Both the position numbers and the translations under genes were made by a program. Positions 25,785-34,280 of a stretch of DNA of 34,280 nucleotides are shown here, piece by piece. Position 1 is the first letter of the stretch. Every line of letters starts with the position of its first letter. This DNA comes from Myxococcota bacterium (GTDB lineage Bacteria; Myxococcota_A; Polyangia; Polyangiales; Houyiibacteriaceae), in assembly GCA_025453555.1 (NCBI GenBank), contig JALOQC010000088.1, forward strand, positions 1-34,280. Direction: 5' to 3'. A model generated the notes under the pieces. The model ran no database searches, was not told where the DNA came from, and saw nothing but the letters and a program-made list of their open reading frames with translations.

Positions 25785-26972
25785 TCACTCGTGGTCGGTG
25801 CGCTGCAGCCCACCGCTCCAACACTCGTAGCGTCGAACGCCGACCTCTCGGTCGATGGATGCCGCCACGAGGAGGACCTCGCCCGTCCACACCGCGCGAC
25901 TGCCCCGCGGGGCGACGTCGTCCGGCAGCAAGGCCGCGAAGCCGCCCCGCGGTCCGGTGAGCGCTTCGCTCGTGCCGTCCGGGAGCATCAGGCGAGGTTC
26001 GTTCCCTTCGCACGAGACGCTCGCGGTGCCTTCGAAGACGCGACGCTCCCGGCCGGCGGCCCCGAGCCACAGCGCACGCCGAGCTCCGGCGCAGTCGCCC
26101 ACGGCCGCCACCCCCTCCCCGACCGCCACCATGCCCCGCGGCTCGCATCCTTCGAGCGCGCGCTCCGCGTGTGCGTACTGAGGGTCGAACTGCACCGCGT
26201 AGAACGTGGTCGCGAGCCCCTCGGACTCGTCGCAGACCGCGTAGTGCCAGACGTCGGTGGCGTGCACGAAGCCGAGCACGGTGGAGGCGCAGGGCCGCGG
26301 CAACATCAGGCCGACCCCCCGTCGCTCGCTCGGCCCGGGCGCGAGCCGCGTGATGCCCACCGGCACGCACGTCGCCGCCGCTCCCGTCGCGCTGGCCTCC
26401 CCGGTGTCGACACAGGGCGCGGGCGCCAAACGCGCCATCACCTCCACGTGTCCCGCCGCCGACACCGCCGCCGCCACGTGACCGCGCGTGCTCGCGAGCT
26501 CCCGCCGGGTCGCGCCGAGCTCGGTCGGTGGCGCGAAAGCCCCGTCGGCGGCGCCGTGCGTCGCGAGCGCACGAAAGCTCGTGCCGTGGCGCTCGACCCA
26601 CGCGACCGCGAGCTGCCCTCCGCCGCTCGCCGCCGAGAGCTCGAGGGCGTCGGGTGGGAAGACCGCGTCGTCGTCCGGGATCGGCCGGTAAACCGCGCGC
26701 GGAGCTCCGACCGCGGCGCCCTGCCGATCGAGCGTGAGCAACTGGATCGCGCCTCCCACGGGCGCGGGCTCCGCGTAGATCAGGACGGGCCCCCGCGGAC
26801 CGACGACCAGATCGAAGGCCGCGCCGGTGGTCACGGCGCGCGGGGCGGCGACCTCGCGCCGCGCGGGCGGCGGCGGAGGCGGAGGCTCGGGCGCAGGAGG
26901 CGGCGGATCGTCGCATCCGACCGCGAGCACGCACGCCATCAGGCTCCCCAAGAACGCGTTGCGTCGTCCCAC
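25785..26972 (-). CDS. Predicted lipoprotein of unknown function
   Basis: 395 residues from GTG 26972. A lipoprotein signal is clear: RR, a hydrophobic core and the lipobox LAVGC with Cys20 ('NAFLGSLMACVLAVGCDDPP'). A Pro-rich linker (about 23-38) follows. The remainder is beta-rich, Ala/Gly/Val-heavy, with repeating 'VAVGEGVAAVG'- and 'LAVAWVERHG'-like strands, suggesting a propeller-like or sandwich fold, and several Cys (for example around 'PCVDTGEASATGAAATC' and 'RPCAS') that may form disulfides. No family is recognised. The open frame upstream of this GTG has no signal-like character. It lies between phaR and a DUF2062 protein, 162 bp from the latter. Confidence 0.75.
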   Translation of the reverse strand: MGRRNAFLGSLMACVLAVGCDDPPPPAPEPPPPPPPARREVAAPRAVTTGAAFDLVVGPRGPVLIYAEPAPVGGAIQLLTLDRQGAAVGAPRAVYRPIPDDDAVFPPDALELSAASGGGQLAVAWVERHGTSFRALATHGAADGAFAPPTELGATRRELASTRGHVAAAVSAAGHVEVMARLAPAPCVDTGEASATGAAATCVPVGITRLAPGPSERRGVGLMLPRPCASTVLGFVHATDVWHYAVCDESEGLATTFYAVQFDPQYAHAERALEGCEPRGMVAVGEGVAAVGDCAGARRALWLGAAGRERRVFEGTASVSCEGNEPRLMLPDGTSEALTGPRGGFAALLPDDVAPRGSRAVWTGEVLLVAASIDREVGVRRYECWSGGLQRTDHE

Positions 26973-27134
26973 GACGGAGAGCCTACACGCGTTCGTGCGA
27001 GCCGACGCGTCGGGGATCCCACGACCGCCATGGGGTGACGAAGCGTGACGAGCGCGACCGGGGTGGGCGTCGCTGGGCGATGGCGCAGGCGTGCGCATCC
27101 ATCGACCCGCGGACCTGCGCATCGACGAGGGGAC

Positions 27135-27659
27135 TCACCCTCCCCGGGCGCGCCGGTAGGCTTTCACCGCCCACCACGTCAGCACGCCGAGCGGGACGCC
27201 CATCGCGACGCCGACGATCGCGGAGCCGAGCCAGAGCTCCTTGCCGAGCCCGAGCAGCGCACGCCCGAGGGCGGACCAGAACTCCGAGGTCCAGATCGCG
27301 CTCCACAGGCTCTGCTCACCGACCTCCGACTCCGCCGCCGCGAGCTGCTGGGCGAGCGCGGACTCGTCGCCACCGTCGGTCCCGAGCACCCACGCACCGA
27401 CGCGCCAACAAAGCCAATAGAGAGGCACGGCCGTGAGCGGGTTCGTGATGAAGAGAATCGGGATTCCAGAGAGCTTGTTGGCACGCAGAAGCGTCGCGAC
27501 CATCACGTAGATCACGATTTGAAAACCGAGGGTCGGCGTCCACGCGACGACGGTGCCGAGGAAGACGCCCCACGCGATGCGCCACGGGGTGTCGGAGACC
27601 CCGAGGATCCCGTGGATGACGGCGCTGCGCGCGCGTTGGATCAAGCCGACCCGGCTCAC
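27135..27659 (-). CDS. DUF2062 membrane protein
   Basis: 174 residues from GTG 27659, which overlaps the 5-oxoprolinase stop as GTGA. Family features are 'GILGVSDTPWRIAWGVFLGT', 'WTPTLGFQIVIYVMVATLLRANK', 'PILFITNPLTAVPLYWLCWRVG', and a final helix 'LWLGSAIVGVAMGVPLGVLT'. About three to four membrane helices with a charged loop (about 95-120) are predicted. DUF2062 proteins have no firm biochemical role; some are fused to or sit beside glycosyltransferases. Translational coupling to the oxoprolinase is seen, not explained. Confidence 0.85.
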   Translation of the reverse strand: MSRVGLIQRARSAVIHGILGVSDTPWRIAWGVFLGTVVAWTPTLGFQIVIYVMVATLLRANKLSGIPILFITNPLTAVPLYWLCWRVGAWVLGTDGGDESALAQQLAAAESEVGEQSLWSAIWTSEFWSALGRALLGLGKELWLGSAIVGVAMGVPLGVLTWWAVKAYRRARGG

Positions 27660-30600
27660 GGCGCTCCGTAGCCCCCGCCGCCCGGTGTCTCCACGCGCAC
27701 CGCGTCGCCGGCGTCGAGGTGCGCGACGCGCTCGAAGGACTCCTCCCGCCCGTCCGCGCGCACGACCACGTCGCGACCGACGCCACCGGGCCCTCCACCC
27801 GCCAAGCCGTACGGTGCGCGCCGACGACGCTCCGCGAGGAGCGCGACCTCGAGCGGACGCGTGGCGACGAGCTCGCGGACGAGGCCCTCGCCGCCCCTGA
27901 AACGACCCGCGCCGCCGCTCCCGCGCCGGAGCTCGAAGCGGCGTACGCGCACGGGCGCGCGCATCTCGAGCACTTCGGGATCGGTGATGCGCGAGTTCGT
28001 CATGTGGGTGTGCACCCCGCTCGTGCCCGCGAAGTCGGGCCCTGCGCCCGCACCGCCGCCGAGGGTCTCGTAGTAGCCGAAGCCCTCGTGCCCGAGGGTC
28101 AGGTTGTTCATCGTCCCTTGGCTCGCCGCCGGCACCGCGAGCCCGAGCCGCGCGAACGCGCCGAGCAGCACGTCCACCACGCGCTGGCTCGTCTCCACGT
28201 TGCCGCCCGCGACCGCGCGACCGGGCGGAGGATCGAGCAAGCTCCCCTCCGGGATCTCGATCGACACCGTGCGAAGGCATCCCTCGTTCAAAGGCAGGTC
28301 TCGGCCGAGCAGGCAGCGCAGGACGTAGAGCACGCACGCCGCCGTGACCGCGCGGGGCGCGTTGAGGTTGCCGGGGTGGGCGCCCGCGGTGCCCGCGAAG
28401 TCGATGTGGAGCCGGCCGTCGCTGCGCGTGAGTCGAACCCGGATCGGGGTGCCGTCGTCCAGGCCGTCCTCGAAGCTCGCCTCGCTCGACGGGAGGCGCG
28501 CGACCGCCTCCGCCACCGCGCGCGCGGCCGCGTCTTGGAGGTACTGCATGTACGCGCTCACCTGCGGGCGCCCGTGCCGCGCGGCAAGCTCTTCGAGCGC
28601 GAGCGCCCCGGTCCGACACGCCGCGATCTGGGCTTCGAGATCCGCCACGTTGTCGTCGACGCGCCGCGCGGGCCAAGGCCCGGCTCCGAACGCCTCGCGT
28701 ACGGCCTCCTGCTCGAAGCGGTCGCCGTGCACCACGCGCAGCGCGCGCAACACCACGCCCTCGTCGGCGAGCGAGGTCGAGGTCGGCGGCATCGAACCGG
28801 GCGTGATGCCACCCACGTCCGCGTGGTGGCCGCGCGCGGCGACGAACGCCCAGAGCGTGCCGTCCGCGTCGTGCACGGGCGCGACCACCGTGATGTCCGG
28901 CAGGTGCGATCCACCCTCGCTCGGGTCGTTGGTCGCGAAGACGTCTCCCGGCGCGAGGTTCGGCCACGCACGCGCCACCGCGCGGACCGAAGCCCCCATC
29001 GCGCCGAGATGGACGGGGATGTGGGGCGCGTTCGCCACGAGCGCGCCCGTGACGTCGAAGACGGCGCAGCTGAAGTCGAGGCGGTCGCGGACGTTCGTGC
29101 TCAGCGCGGTCCGCTGGAGCACCACGCCCATGCGCTCCGCGATCGCGGTGAAGGCGTACGCGAAGACCTCCAGCCGCACGGGATCGGCATCAAGATCGTG
29201 GTCGCCGGCAGAACCCGAAGCGTGAGTCTGACTAGAAGCTGATGGCCAGTCATCGCAAGCCGCCCTACTGGACGGCGTGGGGCCCGTCGGGGCTTCATGC
29301 CCCGTGGGGCGGGGTCTGGCGACAGACCCTCGGAGAAGCTGGGAAGTTTCGAGGTCGTCGAGGACGATCAGGTCGTCGCGCCGACGCACGAGCACGAACC
29401 CGGAGTCGACGGCGAGCGTCCCGGTGGCCTCGAGCACGAGCAGCGGTCCCTCGAGCGGCGTTTCGAAGGGGAGATCCTCGCGCCACCAGAGGTCCACCTC
29501 GGTCCCTTCGAGCGTCGCGCGGCCACGCGGCCGTCCGCTCGGGGCGGGCGAGGTCGGCAACACGACCTCGGGCGCTCGGCTCTCGAGTTGCACGCGCGCC
29601 CGCACGAGCTCGATCGCGTGCTCGCGCCGCACGTACCCGAAGCGACGCGCGTGAGCCTCCTCGAAGCGCATGCGGAGCACGTCGACGTCCGCCTCGAAAC
29701 GCACGTCCAGACCCGCTTCGCTGCCCACGTAACGAAGCGCCATCCAGCGCTCGGCCTGGGCGTCGGTTTCGAGCTCACCGCGCACCTCGGTCTCGAGCGC
29801 CGCGAACGCATGCTCGGCTCGCACCGCGTGCTCCGCGTCGAGCGGTCCGAGGCACGGCGCCTCCGCGAAGCGACCGCGCGGCGCGAGCCCGATCCCGAAC
29901 GCGCTCAGCACCCCGGCCAGCGGGTGCGCGAGCAGGCGCCGTACACCGAGACGCCGCGCGACCGCGCAGCCCCATTGTCCGGCGGCGCCACCGAAGAGCA
30001 CGAGCGCGTGGGTGCGCGGATCGTGACCGCGCGCGGTGGAGACCGTCGCGATCGCGCCCGCCATGTGCTCGACCGCGATCGCGAAGAGCCCACGCGCGCA
30101 GGCCTCCGGAGCGAGCCCGGCCCGCGCAGCCAGCGCGGCGATCCCCTCCCGTGCGCGCGCTTCGTCGAGCGGGATCGGGAAACGATCGCCGCGCACACGA
30201 CCGAGGACCACGGCGACGTCGGTCAACGTCGGCTCGCGCGCTTCGGCGCGACCGTACGCGAGCGGCCCGGGCACCGCGCCTGCGCTCTCCGGACCGACCG
30301 CGAGACGCTGCCCGTCGAAGCGACACAACGAGCCCCCGCCCGCCGCCACGGTGTGCACTGCGACCATCGGCGCCCGCACGCGCACCCCGGCGAGCATCGC
30401 CTCGCGTCGTCGCTCGAAGCCGCGCTCGGAGACCCGGCAGACATCCGTCGAGGTGCCGCCCATGTCGAAGCCGAGCGCTTCGGGCTCCCCCGCCTGCTCC
30501 GCGACCCGTCGACACGCGACGGCTCCGCCCGCCGGTCCCGAGAGCACCGCATCGCGTCCACGGAGCGCGTCGTGGGGAACGAGCTGGCCCGCGCTGGTGA

Positions 30601-31288
30601 GCAGCTCGAGCGAGCTCGGAGTCGCTTCTCGCGCGAGGGCCTGCATGTGTCGTCGGAGGCCGGGCGTGAGGTACGCATCGACCAACGCGGTCTGCGCACG
30701 CGCGAGCAGCCCCGCTTCCGCGGAGACCTCGTGGCTACACACCACGAAGAACCCTGCTTCCGCCGCGAGGGTCCCGATGCGACGCTCGTGCTCGGGAAAG
30801 CGGTGGGCGTGAAGGAGCGCGACGACCACCGCCTCTGCGCCTCGAGCGCGCAACCGCGCGAGGGCGTCTCGCACTTCCGAAGGATCGACGGCCGCTAGCT
30901 CCCGACCCGCAGCGTCGACCCGCGCCGACACCACCTCCACGAGGTCCGTCAGGGGGGCAGGACGCCCCGCTCGGAGGTCGAACAGGTCGCTCCGCGCCTG
31001 GTCGCCGATCCGCAGAAGATCGCCGAGCCCCGCCGGGAGCAGCATCCCGACGGTGCTGCCTTTGCGCTCCAGGAGGGCATTCGTGGCCAGAGTGGTGCCC
31101 ATCCGAATCCGGCAGCTCGGGAGGGGGGCCGAGGGCCCGAGACCCGCCAAGCCCCGGATCGCGCGCGCTGGCGCGCCGTCGCCGGAAAGCACTTTGATGA
31201 CGCGCACTTCGCCGGTCTTCGCGACGACCGCGACCCCGTCGGTGAAGGTGCCACCGCGGTCGATCCAAACGTCCAGGTCCGCCGCCAC
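27656..31288 (-). CDS. Fused HyuA-HyuB hydantoinase / ATP-dependent 5-oxoprolinase
   Basis: 1210 residues from GTG 31288; no ATG lies nearby and upstream residues are not family-like. The N-terminal HyuA part (about 1-660) has '[17 protein letters not shown]', '[15 protein letters not shown]', '[11 protein letters not shown]', and the ASKHA-type ATP motif '[15 protein letters not shown]' near residue 275. The HyuB part (about 730-1205) has '[18 protein letters not shown]', '[17 protein letters not shown]', '[15 protein letters not shown]' and the ending '[12 protein letters not shown]'. The fused order matches eukaryote-type 5-oxoprolinase, which opens 5-oxoproline to glutamate with ATP; hydantoin or other cyclic amides are alternatives. 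The linker between the halves (about 665-725) is low-complexity and carries two DNA hairpins. Confidence 0.93.
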   Translation of the reverse strand: MAADLDVWIDRGGTFTDGVAVVAKTGEVRVIKVLSGDGAPARAIRGLAGLGPSAPLPSCRIRMGTTLATNALLERKGSTVGMLLPAGLGDLLRIGDQARSDLFDLRAGRPAPLTDLVEVVSARVDAAGRELAAVDPSEVRDALARLRARGAEAVVVALLHAHRFPEHERRIGTLAAEAGFFVVCSHEVSAEAGLLARAQTALVDAYLTPGLRRHMQALAREATPSSLELLTSAGQLVPHDALRGRDAVLSGPAGGAVACRRVAEQAGEPEALGFDMGGTSTDVCRVSERGFERRREAMLAGVRVRAPMVAVHTVAAGGGSLCRFDGQRLAVGPESAGAVPGPLAYGRAEAREPTLTDVAVVLGRVRGDRFPIPLDEARAREGIAALAARAGLAPEACARGLFAIAVEHMAGAIATVSTARGHDPRTHALVLFGGAAGQWGCAVARRLGVRRLLAHPLAGVLSAFGIGLAPRGRFAEAPCLGPLDAEHAVRAEHAFAALETEVRGELETDAQAERWMALRYVGSEAGLDVRFEADVDVLRMRFEEAHARRFGYVRREHAIELVRARVQLESRAPEVVLPTSPAPSGRPRGRATLEGTEVDLWWREDLPFETPLEGPLLVLEATGTLAVDSGFVLVRRRDDLIVLDDLETSQLLRGSVARPRPTGHEAPTGPTPSSRAACDDWPSASSQTHASGSAGDHDLDADPVRLEVFAYAFTAIAERMGVVLQRTALSTNVRDRLDFSCAVFDVTGALVANAPHIPVHLGAMGASVRAVARAWPNLAPGDVFATNDPSEGGSHLPDITVVAPVHDADGTLWAFVAARGHHADVGGITPGSMPPTSTSLADEGVVLRALRVVHGDRFEQEAVREAFGAGPWPARRVDDNVADLEAQIAACRTGALALEELAARHGRPQVSAYMQYLQDAAARAVAEAVARLPSSEASFEDGLDDGTPIRVRLTRSDGRLHIDFAGTAGAHPGNLNAPRAVTAACVLYVLRCLLGRDLPLNEGCLRTVSIEIPEGSLLDPPPGRAVAGGNVETSQRVVDVLLGAFARLGLAVPAASQGTMNNLTLGHEGFGYYETLGGGAGAGPDFAGTSGVHTHMTNSRITDPEVLEMRAPVRVRRFELRRGSGGAGRFRGGEGLVRELVATRPLEVALLAERRRRAPYGLAGGGPGGVGRDVVVRADGREESFERVAHLDAGDAVRVETPGGGGYGAP
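29288..29329. other. Two hairpins in the HyuA-HyuB linker coding DNA
   Basis: CGGGGC/GCCCCG (29288-29293 with 29299-29304, loop TTCAT) and GGGTCTG/CAGACCC (29312-29318 with 29323-29329, loop GCGA on the plus strand) lie 7 bp apart. Both fall in the non-conserved linker between the two enzyme halves. Confidence 0.7.
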
Positions 31289-31559
31289 GGCCGGGATGGA
31301 AGCACGGCGTCCGAGGTCCGTCGAGGGCGCGCGCCGCAACTGCGCAGGCTTCGTACGCCAGCGAATTTTCGTCGACTCCGCGCGGACGATGGCAGGATGG
31401 CACCCAAGCTCGACCGCGGGAGACGAAGCCGTCACCGCGGGCGGGGTGCCGCCGACGGGGTTGCCGCGGTGGGGATCGGATCACGCAAGGTCGGCGCCGA
31501 GCACGGGTCGCCTTGCAGACACAGTCGCGACCGAAGGTCGTGTGCCCGAGGGGGAGAGG
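31289..31559. other. Divergent upstream region of the 5-oxoprolinase and START/H1-tail genes
   Basis: A 271-bp gene-free stretch between two divergent starts. An in-frame ATG at 31389 would lengthen the plus-strand protein by 57 low-complexity residues, but ATG 31560 has the better ribosome site. No convincing -35/-10 pair, operator or RNA gene was found. Confidence 0.4.
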
Positions 31560-32735
31560 ATGGCGCCCACCGAGAACGCCACCGAGGAGCTCAAGCTTTC
31601 TGCCCTGATTCCCGCGAGCCCCAACGCGATTTACGCGGCTTGGATGGACGAGCGACGGCATTCGGCGTTCACCGCCGCGCGCGCGACCGTGGATCAATGG
31701 GTGGGTGGCCGAGTCACTGCGGTCGACAGCTTCGTCGACGCCACGCACATCCTGCTCGACACCAGTCGGCGGATCGTCATGACGTGGCGCACGGCCGATT
31801 TCCCGATGGACTCGCCCGACTCGCAGGTCGAGGTGACGTTGGAGCCGGAGCCCGGCGGAACCCGCGTCACGATCCACCAGACGGGCATCCCGACCGGTCA
31901 GGCCGAGGGCTACAAGAAGCTCTGGCGCTCGCACTACCTCGACGGGATGAAGCGCTTCTTCACGAGCGCGGAGGCCGCGCTCAAGGCGATTCGAGAGGCG
32001 TCGCGCAAGGGCATTCTCCCCACGCCGGGCCTCCGACGCGGGCGACGTCCGATCGTGGGACCGCGCCCGAACATCACGTCGACGGGTGGTGTCGCAGCAG
32101 CCGCGCTCGCGGAGAGCCGCACGAAAGAAGAAGAGAAGGCGGGCGAGCGGGCGGAGCGAAAGGCGCGCCGCGAGGCGAAGCGCGCGGCGCGCGAGTCCGC
32201 ACGTGCGTCGGGTGCGCTGCGTGAGACGAAGCTCTCGCTGAAGAAAGCCGAAGCACGCGCACAACGCGAGGCAGACGCTGGCGACGCGAAGGCCGAGAAG
32301 CCCGCGAAGGCCGAGAAGCCCGCGAAGGCCGAGAAGCCTGCGAAGGTCGAGAAGCCCGCGAAGGCCGAGAAGCCTGCGAAGGCCGAGAAGCCTGCGAAGG
32401 CCGAGAAGCCCGCGAAGGCCGAGAAGCCCGCGAAGGTCGAGAAGCCCGCGAAGGTCGAGAAGCCCGCGAAGGTCGAGAAGCCCGCGAAGGTCGAGAAGCC
32501 CGCGAAGGTCGAGAAGCCCGCGAAGAAGCCCGCGCCCAAGCCGACCAAGAAGGCCGCGCCCAAGCCGACCAAGAAGGCCGCACCCAAGCCGACCAAGAAG
32601 GCCGCGCCCAAGCCGACCAAGAAGGCCGCGCCCAAGCCCGCCAAGAAGGCCGCGCCCAAGCCCGCCAAGAAGGCCGCGCCCAAGCCCGCCAAGAAGGCCG
32701 CGCCCAAGCCCGCCAAGAAGGCGAAGAAGCGCTGA
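31560..32735 (+). CDS. START/AHSA1-like domain with histone-H1-like Lys/Ala/Pro tail
   Basis: 391 residues from ATG 31560, preceded by GAGGGGGAG. Residues about 10-140 match the SRPBCC/AHSA1 hot-dog-like fold ('IPASPNAIYAAWMDERRHSA', 'IVMTWRTADFP', 'VEVTLEPEPGGTRVTI', 'GYKKLWRSHYLDGMKRFF'), a family that binds hydrophobic ligands or Hsp90-like partners. A basic helical stretch (about 180-243) follows. Residues 245-322 are 13 copies of (A/V)EKPAK and about 322-385 are eight KKxAPKP(T/A) units, ending KKAKKR. Such tails resemble histone H1, Hc1 and AlgP and normally bind DNA. The combination is unusual. It ends 9 bp from the convergent M17-N gene. Confidence 0.88.
   Translation: MAPTENATEELKLSALIPASPNAIYAAWMDERRHSAFTAARATVDQWVGGRVTAVDSFVDATHILLDTSRRIVMTWRTADFPMDSPDSQVEVTLEPEPGGTRVTIHQTGIPTGQAEGYKKLWRSHYLDGMKRFFTSAEAALKAIREASRKGILPTPGLRRGRRPIVGPRPNITSTGGVAAAALAESRTKEEEKAGERAERKARREAKRAARESARASGALRETKLSLKKAEARAQREADAGDAKAEKPAKAEKPAKAEKPAKVEKPAKAEKPAKAEKPAKAEKPAKAEKPAKVEKPAKVEKPAKVEKPAKVEKPAKVEKPAKKPAPKPTKKAAPKPTKKAAPKPTKKAAPKPTKKAAPKPAKKAAPKPAKKAAPKPAKKAAPKPAKKAKKR
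32292..32525 (+). repeat. 18-bp coding tandem repeat (13 units)
   Basis: Thirteen exact-length units of GCCGAGAAGCCCGCGAAG, differing mainly at GCC/GTC (Ala/Val) and CCC/CCT. They encode (A/V)EKPAK. The last five units are all the GTC type, which suggests recent unit duplication. Confidence 0.95.
32523..32714 (+). repeat. 24-bp coding tandem repeat (8 units)
   Basis: Eight units of AAGAAGGCCGCGCCCAAGCC plus four bases (ACC Thr or GCC Ala last codon), encoding KKxAPKP(T/A). The first four end in Thr and the last four in Ala, so two rounds of block expansion are likely. Confidence 0.95.
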
Positions 32736-32744
32736 TCTCGTGCG

Positions 32745-33269
32745 TCAGGGAGCGAAAGCGCGCGCGCGACGTTGCTCGCGTGCGAGGACGGGCTCCATCT
32801 CGCGCTGACCATCCGAACCCTCGACGAGCGTGATCTCGTCCGGCTCGGGGCCCGTCGCCAGCGCGCGCACGAAGCGTTCGATCGCCTCCGCGGCGCCGAT
32901 CTTCTTCTCCGCGCGCCCGGGCAAGGCGACGAACGAGCTCCGGACGCGAGCGTCGTGGAGCGCGTCCAGGAGCGTGCGACAGCTCGCCTCGAACACGTCG
33001 CCGTCGAACCGCCCCGTCGAGCCGAGCCCGACGATCACGATCTTCTCGATCGAGAGACGGCCGTTCGTGGGCACGAGGGTCAGCTCGCGGTCAGCCCCGG
33101 TCACACGACCTGCCTGGAGCTGCCGAGACAGAAAGCCGCCGAGGCGCCAGTCGATGAGCCCACTCGCCCCTCGAAGCGGCCGCAGATCCGCGAAGATCCC
33201 GACCGCGAGCGCTTCGCCGCGCACCGCGTCGAGCTTGCGCAGATCGGGCGCCACGAAACGAAGATCCAC
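32745..33269 (-). CDS. Stand-alone leucyl aminopeptidase (M17) N-terminal domain protein
   Basis: 174 residues from GTG 33269, with AGGGA about 6 nt upstream. It matches the macro-like N-terminal domain of M17 leucyl aminopeptidase/PepA: 'EALAVGIFADLRPLRG', 'IDWRLGGFLSRQLQAGRVTG', 'IEKIVIVGLGSTGRFDGDVF'. The catalytic metallopeptidase domain (motif NTDAEGRL) is absent and the frame stops after an Arg/Glu-rich tail, so it is not an enzyme of that type. In E. coli the PepA N-domain takes part in DNA binding at cer sites. It is last in the ribBA-ribH-nusB run, 15 bp after nusB. Its role is unknown. Confidence 0.85.
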   Translation of the reverse strand: MDLRFVAPDLRKLDAVRGEALAVGIFADLRPLRGASGLIDWRLGGFLSRQLQAGRVTGADRELTLVPTNGRLSIEKIVIVGLGSTGRFDGDVFEASCRTLLDALHDARVRSSFVALPGRAEKKIGAAEAIERFVRALATGPEPDEITLVEGSDGQREMEPVLAREQRRARAFAP

Positions 33270-33284
33270 GGGTATCCCTCGTGC

Positions 33285-33725
33285 TCAGCTCTTGCCGAGG
33301 TCACCCGCGATGCGATCGAGCACCCCGTTGACGAAGCCGGCGCTGCCTTCGCTGCCGAAGCGCTTCGCGAGCTCGATCGCCTCGTTCAGCGTCACGCGCC
33401 GCGGGACGTCGGTGAGCTCGAGAAGCTCGAAGGTCGCGAGGCGCAGGATGTTCCGATCGACGCGTGTCATGCGCTCGAGCCGCCAGTGATGGCTCACGCT
33501 GCGGATGGTCTCGTCGATGCGTGCGCGGTGCGTCGCGAAGCCGCGCACCAACATGTTCGCGAACTCCACCATGCCGGCGTCGCTCGCGTCCGCGCCGTCT
33601 CCGCCCTCGTTCTCGCCGAGGTGCGCCCAGTACGCGCGGATGGCGTCCTCCGCGCCGGAGCCGCCGACGTCCATCTGGTAGAGCATCTGCAAAGCCGCTT
33701 CGCGGCCTTTTCGTCGGGATCCCAT
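33285..33725 (-). CDS. nusB: Transcription antitermination factor NusB
   Basis: 146 residues, all helical. The family signature is clear: 'GSRRKGREAALQMLYQMD' at the start, 'RIDETIRSVSHHWRLERMTRVDRNILRLA' in the middle and 'NEAIELAKRFGSEGSAGFVNGVLDRI' at the end. NusB with NusE binds boxA RNA and prevents early termination in rRNA operons. The ATG 33725 lies one base after the ribH stop, the common ribH-nusB arrangement. An acidic Asp/Gly/Ala insert (about 38-50) is slightly longer than usual. Confidence 0.97.
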   Translation of the reverse strand: MGSRRKGREAALQMLYQMDVGGSGAEDAIRAYWAHLGENEGGDGADASDAGMVEFANMLVRGFATHRARIDETIRSVSHHWRLERMTRVDRNILRLATFELLELTDVPRRVTLNEAIELAKRFGSEGSAGFVNGVLDRIAGDLGKS

Positions 33726-33726
33726 G

Positions 33727-34206
33727 TCAGAGCCCCGCGGACTTCAAGCGCTCGAGGAGGTCCACCATCTCGAGCGCCGTGAGCGCGGCCTCCCAGCCCT
33801 TGTTGCCGGCCTTCGTGCCGGAGCGCTCGATCGCCTGCTCGATCGTGTCGGTCGTCAGCACGCCGAAGATCACCGGCACGCCGCTCTCGCTCTGCGCGCG
33901 CGCTGCGCCCGACGCGGCTTGGCCGGCGACGTAGTCGAAGTGCGGCGTCGACCCGCGGATCACCGCGCCGAGCGCGATCACCGCGGCGTGCTTCTTCCCC
34001 CGCGCGAGGCGCTCGACCACGAGCGGGAGCTCCCACGCGCCAGGCACCTTCACGACGTCGATCGCGTCCACCGACACACCGTGCCGCACGAGGCCGTCGA
34101 TCGCGCCCTCGACCAAGCGGTCGACGACGAAGTGGTTGAAGCGCGCGGCAACCACCGCGAAGCGCGCCCCTTCGGGCGCGACGTATCGACCTTCGTAGAC
34201 GCTCAC
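33727..34206 (-). CDS. ribH: 6,7-dimethyl-8-ribityllumazine synthase
   Basis: 159 residues from GTG 34206, with GGAGGAGAG 6 nt upstream. It condenses the ribityl-amino-pyrimidine with dihydroxybutanone phosphate in riboflavin synthesis and usually forms icosahedral or pentameric shells. '[15 protein letters not shown]' (21-35), '[10 protein letters not shown]' (54-63), '[16 protein letters not shown]' (78-93, catalytic H89) and '[14 protein letters not shown]' are present. The start overlaps the ribBA stop as GTGA. Confidence 0.97.
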   Translation of the reverse strand: MSVYEGRYVAPEGARFAVVAARFNHFVVDRLVEGAIDGLVRHGVSVDAIDVVKVPGAWELPLVVERLARGKKHAAVIALGAVIRGSTPHFDYVAGQAASGAARAQSESGVPVIFGVLTTDTIEQAIERSGTKAGNKGWEAALTALEMVDLLERLKSAGL

Positions 34207-34280
34207 GAGCTCTCTCCTCCGCGGACGTTCAACTGCTCGACCACCTCGAGACCATACCCTTCCAGGCTCGGGATGCGACG
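34203..34280 (-). CDS. ribBA: C-terminal end of RibBA / GTP cyclohydrolase II, cut by window edge
   Basis: Only the last 25 residues are visible. They read [20 protein letters not shown] followed by GGESS and the stop. The '[11 protein letters not shown]' stretch is the characteristic end of the GTP cyclohydrolase II part of RibA or RibBA, which makes the pyrimidine precursor for riboflavin. Position directly before ribH, with a GTGA overlap, agrees. Whether the protein is RibA alone or the RibBA fusion cannot be seen. Confidence 0.75.
   Translation of the reverse strand, partial: RRIPSLEGYGLEVVEQLNVRGGESS

Noticed and set aside
32074-32583. Minus-strand frame with repeated Ser-Arg-Pro units, and another with repeated Gly-Leu-Gly-Ala-Ala-Phe-Leu units.
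   Set aside because: Both are simply the complement of the EKPAK and KKAAPKP coding repeats.

Overview
The window is dense, very GC-rich bacterial chromosome (codon third positions almost all G or C) with 27 protein genes, two of them cut by the window edges. I infer a myxobacterium-like member of the Myxococcota (former Deltaproteobacteria), perhaps of the Sandaracinus type. The support is an MglA-type small GTPase, a Ser/Thr kinase with the HxDVSPxN catalytic loop common in that group, a giant kinase/sigma54-activator fusion, sigma54 itself, a CxxxY-type CcmE, and ATP synthase a/c genes set apart from the F1 genes. The genus cannot be fixed from the sequence alone. No rRNA, tRNA, CRISPR array, transposase or phage gene was seen.

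Layout: 1-4665 (minus) holds hpf (partial), rpoN and a TPR plus dynamin-like GTPase. 4724-9213 (plus) is a signalling block: REC-GGDEL protein, small tail-anchored protein, MglA paralogue and a soluble PocR-type histidine kinase overlapping it by ATGA, followed by thiL. 9304-16498 (minus) reads pyrR, pyrB, a NamZ/DUF1343 muramidase and a 1487-residue kinase-NTPase-TPR-sensor-sigma54 activator, with overlaps or a 21 bp gap. 16637-17197 is an orphan ccmE. 17330-17490 is a 19-bp repeat array fused to a strong hairpin at the end of the atpZ-atpI-atpB-atpE operon (17518-19572), which has a clear promoter at 19630-19658. glgP (minus) and an RND/MMPL exporter (plus) diverge at about 22.0 kb. 24.9-31.3 kb (minus) holds phaR, a lipoprotein, a DUF2062 membrane protein and a fused HyuA-HyuB 5-oxoprolinase. 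31.56-32.74 kb (plus) encodes a START/AHSA1-like domain with a histone-H1-like Lys/Ala/Pro tail. The right end (minus) is ribBA (partial), ribH, nusB and a stand-alone leucyl-aminopeptidase N-terminal domain.

How they fit together: rpoN and the sigma54 activator are both present within 14 kb. The activator sits last in a pyrimidine/peptidoglycan-recycling operon, so nucleotide or wall status may feed sigma54 control (inference). The MglA/HK/GGDEL block looks like a self-contained polarity or second-messenger module. The best candidates for something undescribed are that module, the pyrR-pyrB-namZ-kinase operon, the START/H1-tail protein, the isolated M17 N-domain in the riboflavin operon, and the terminator that is followed by repeated copies of its own 3' arm.
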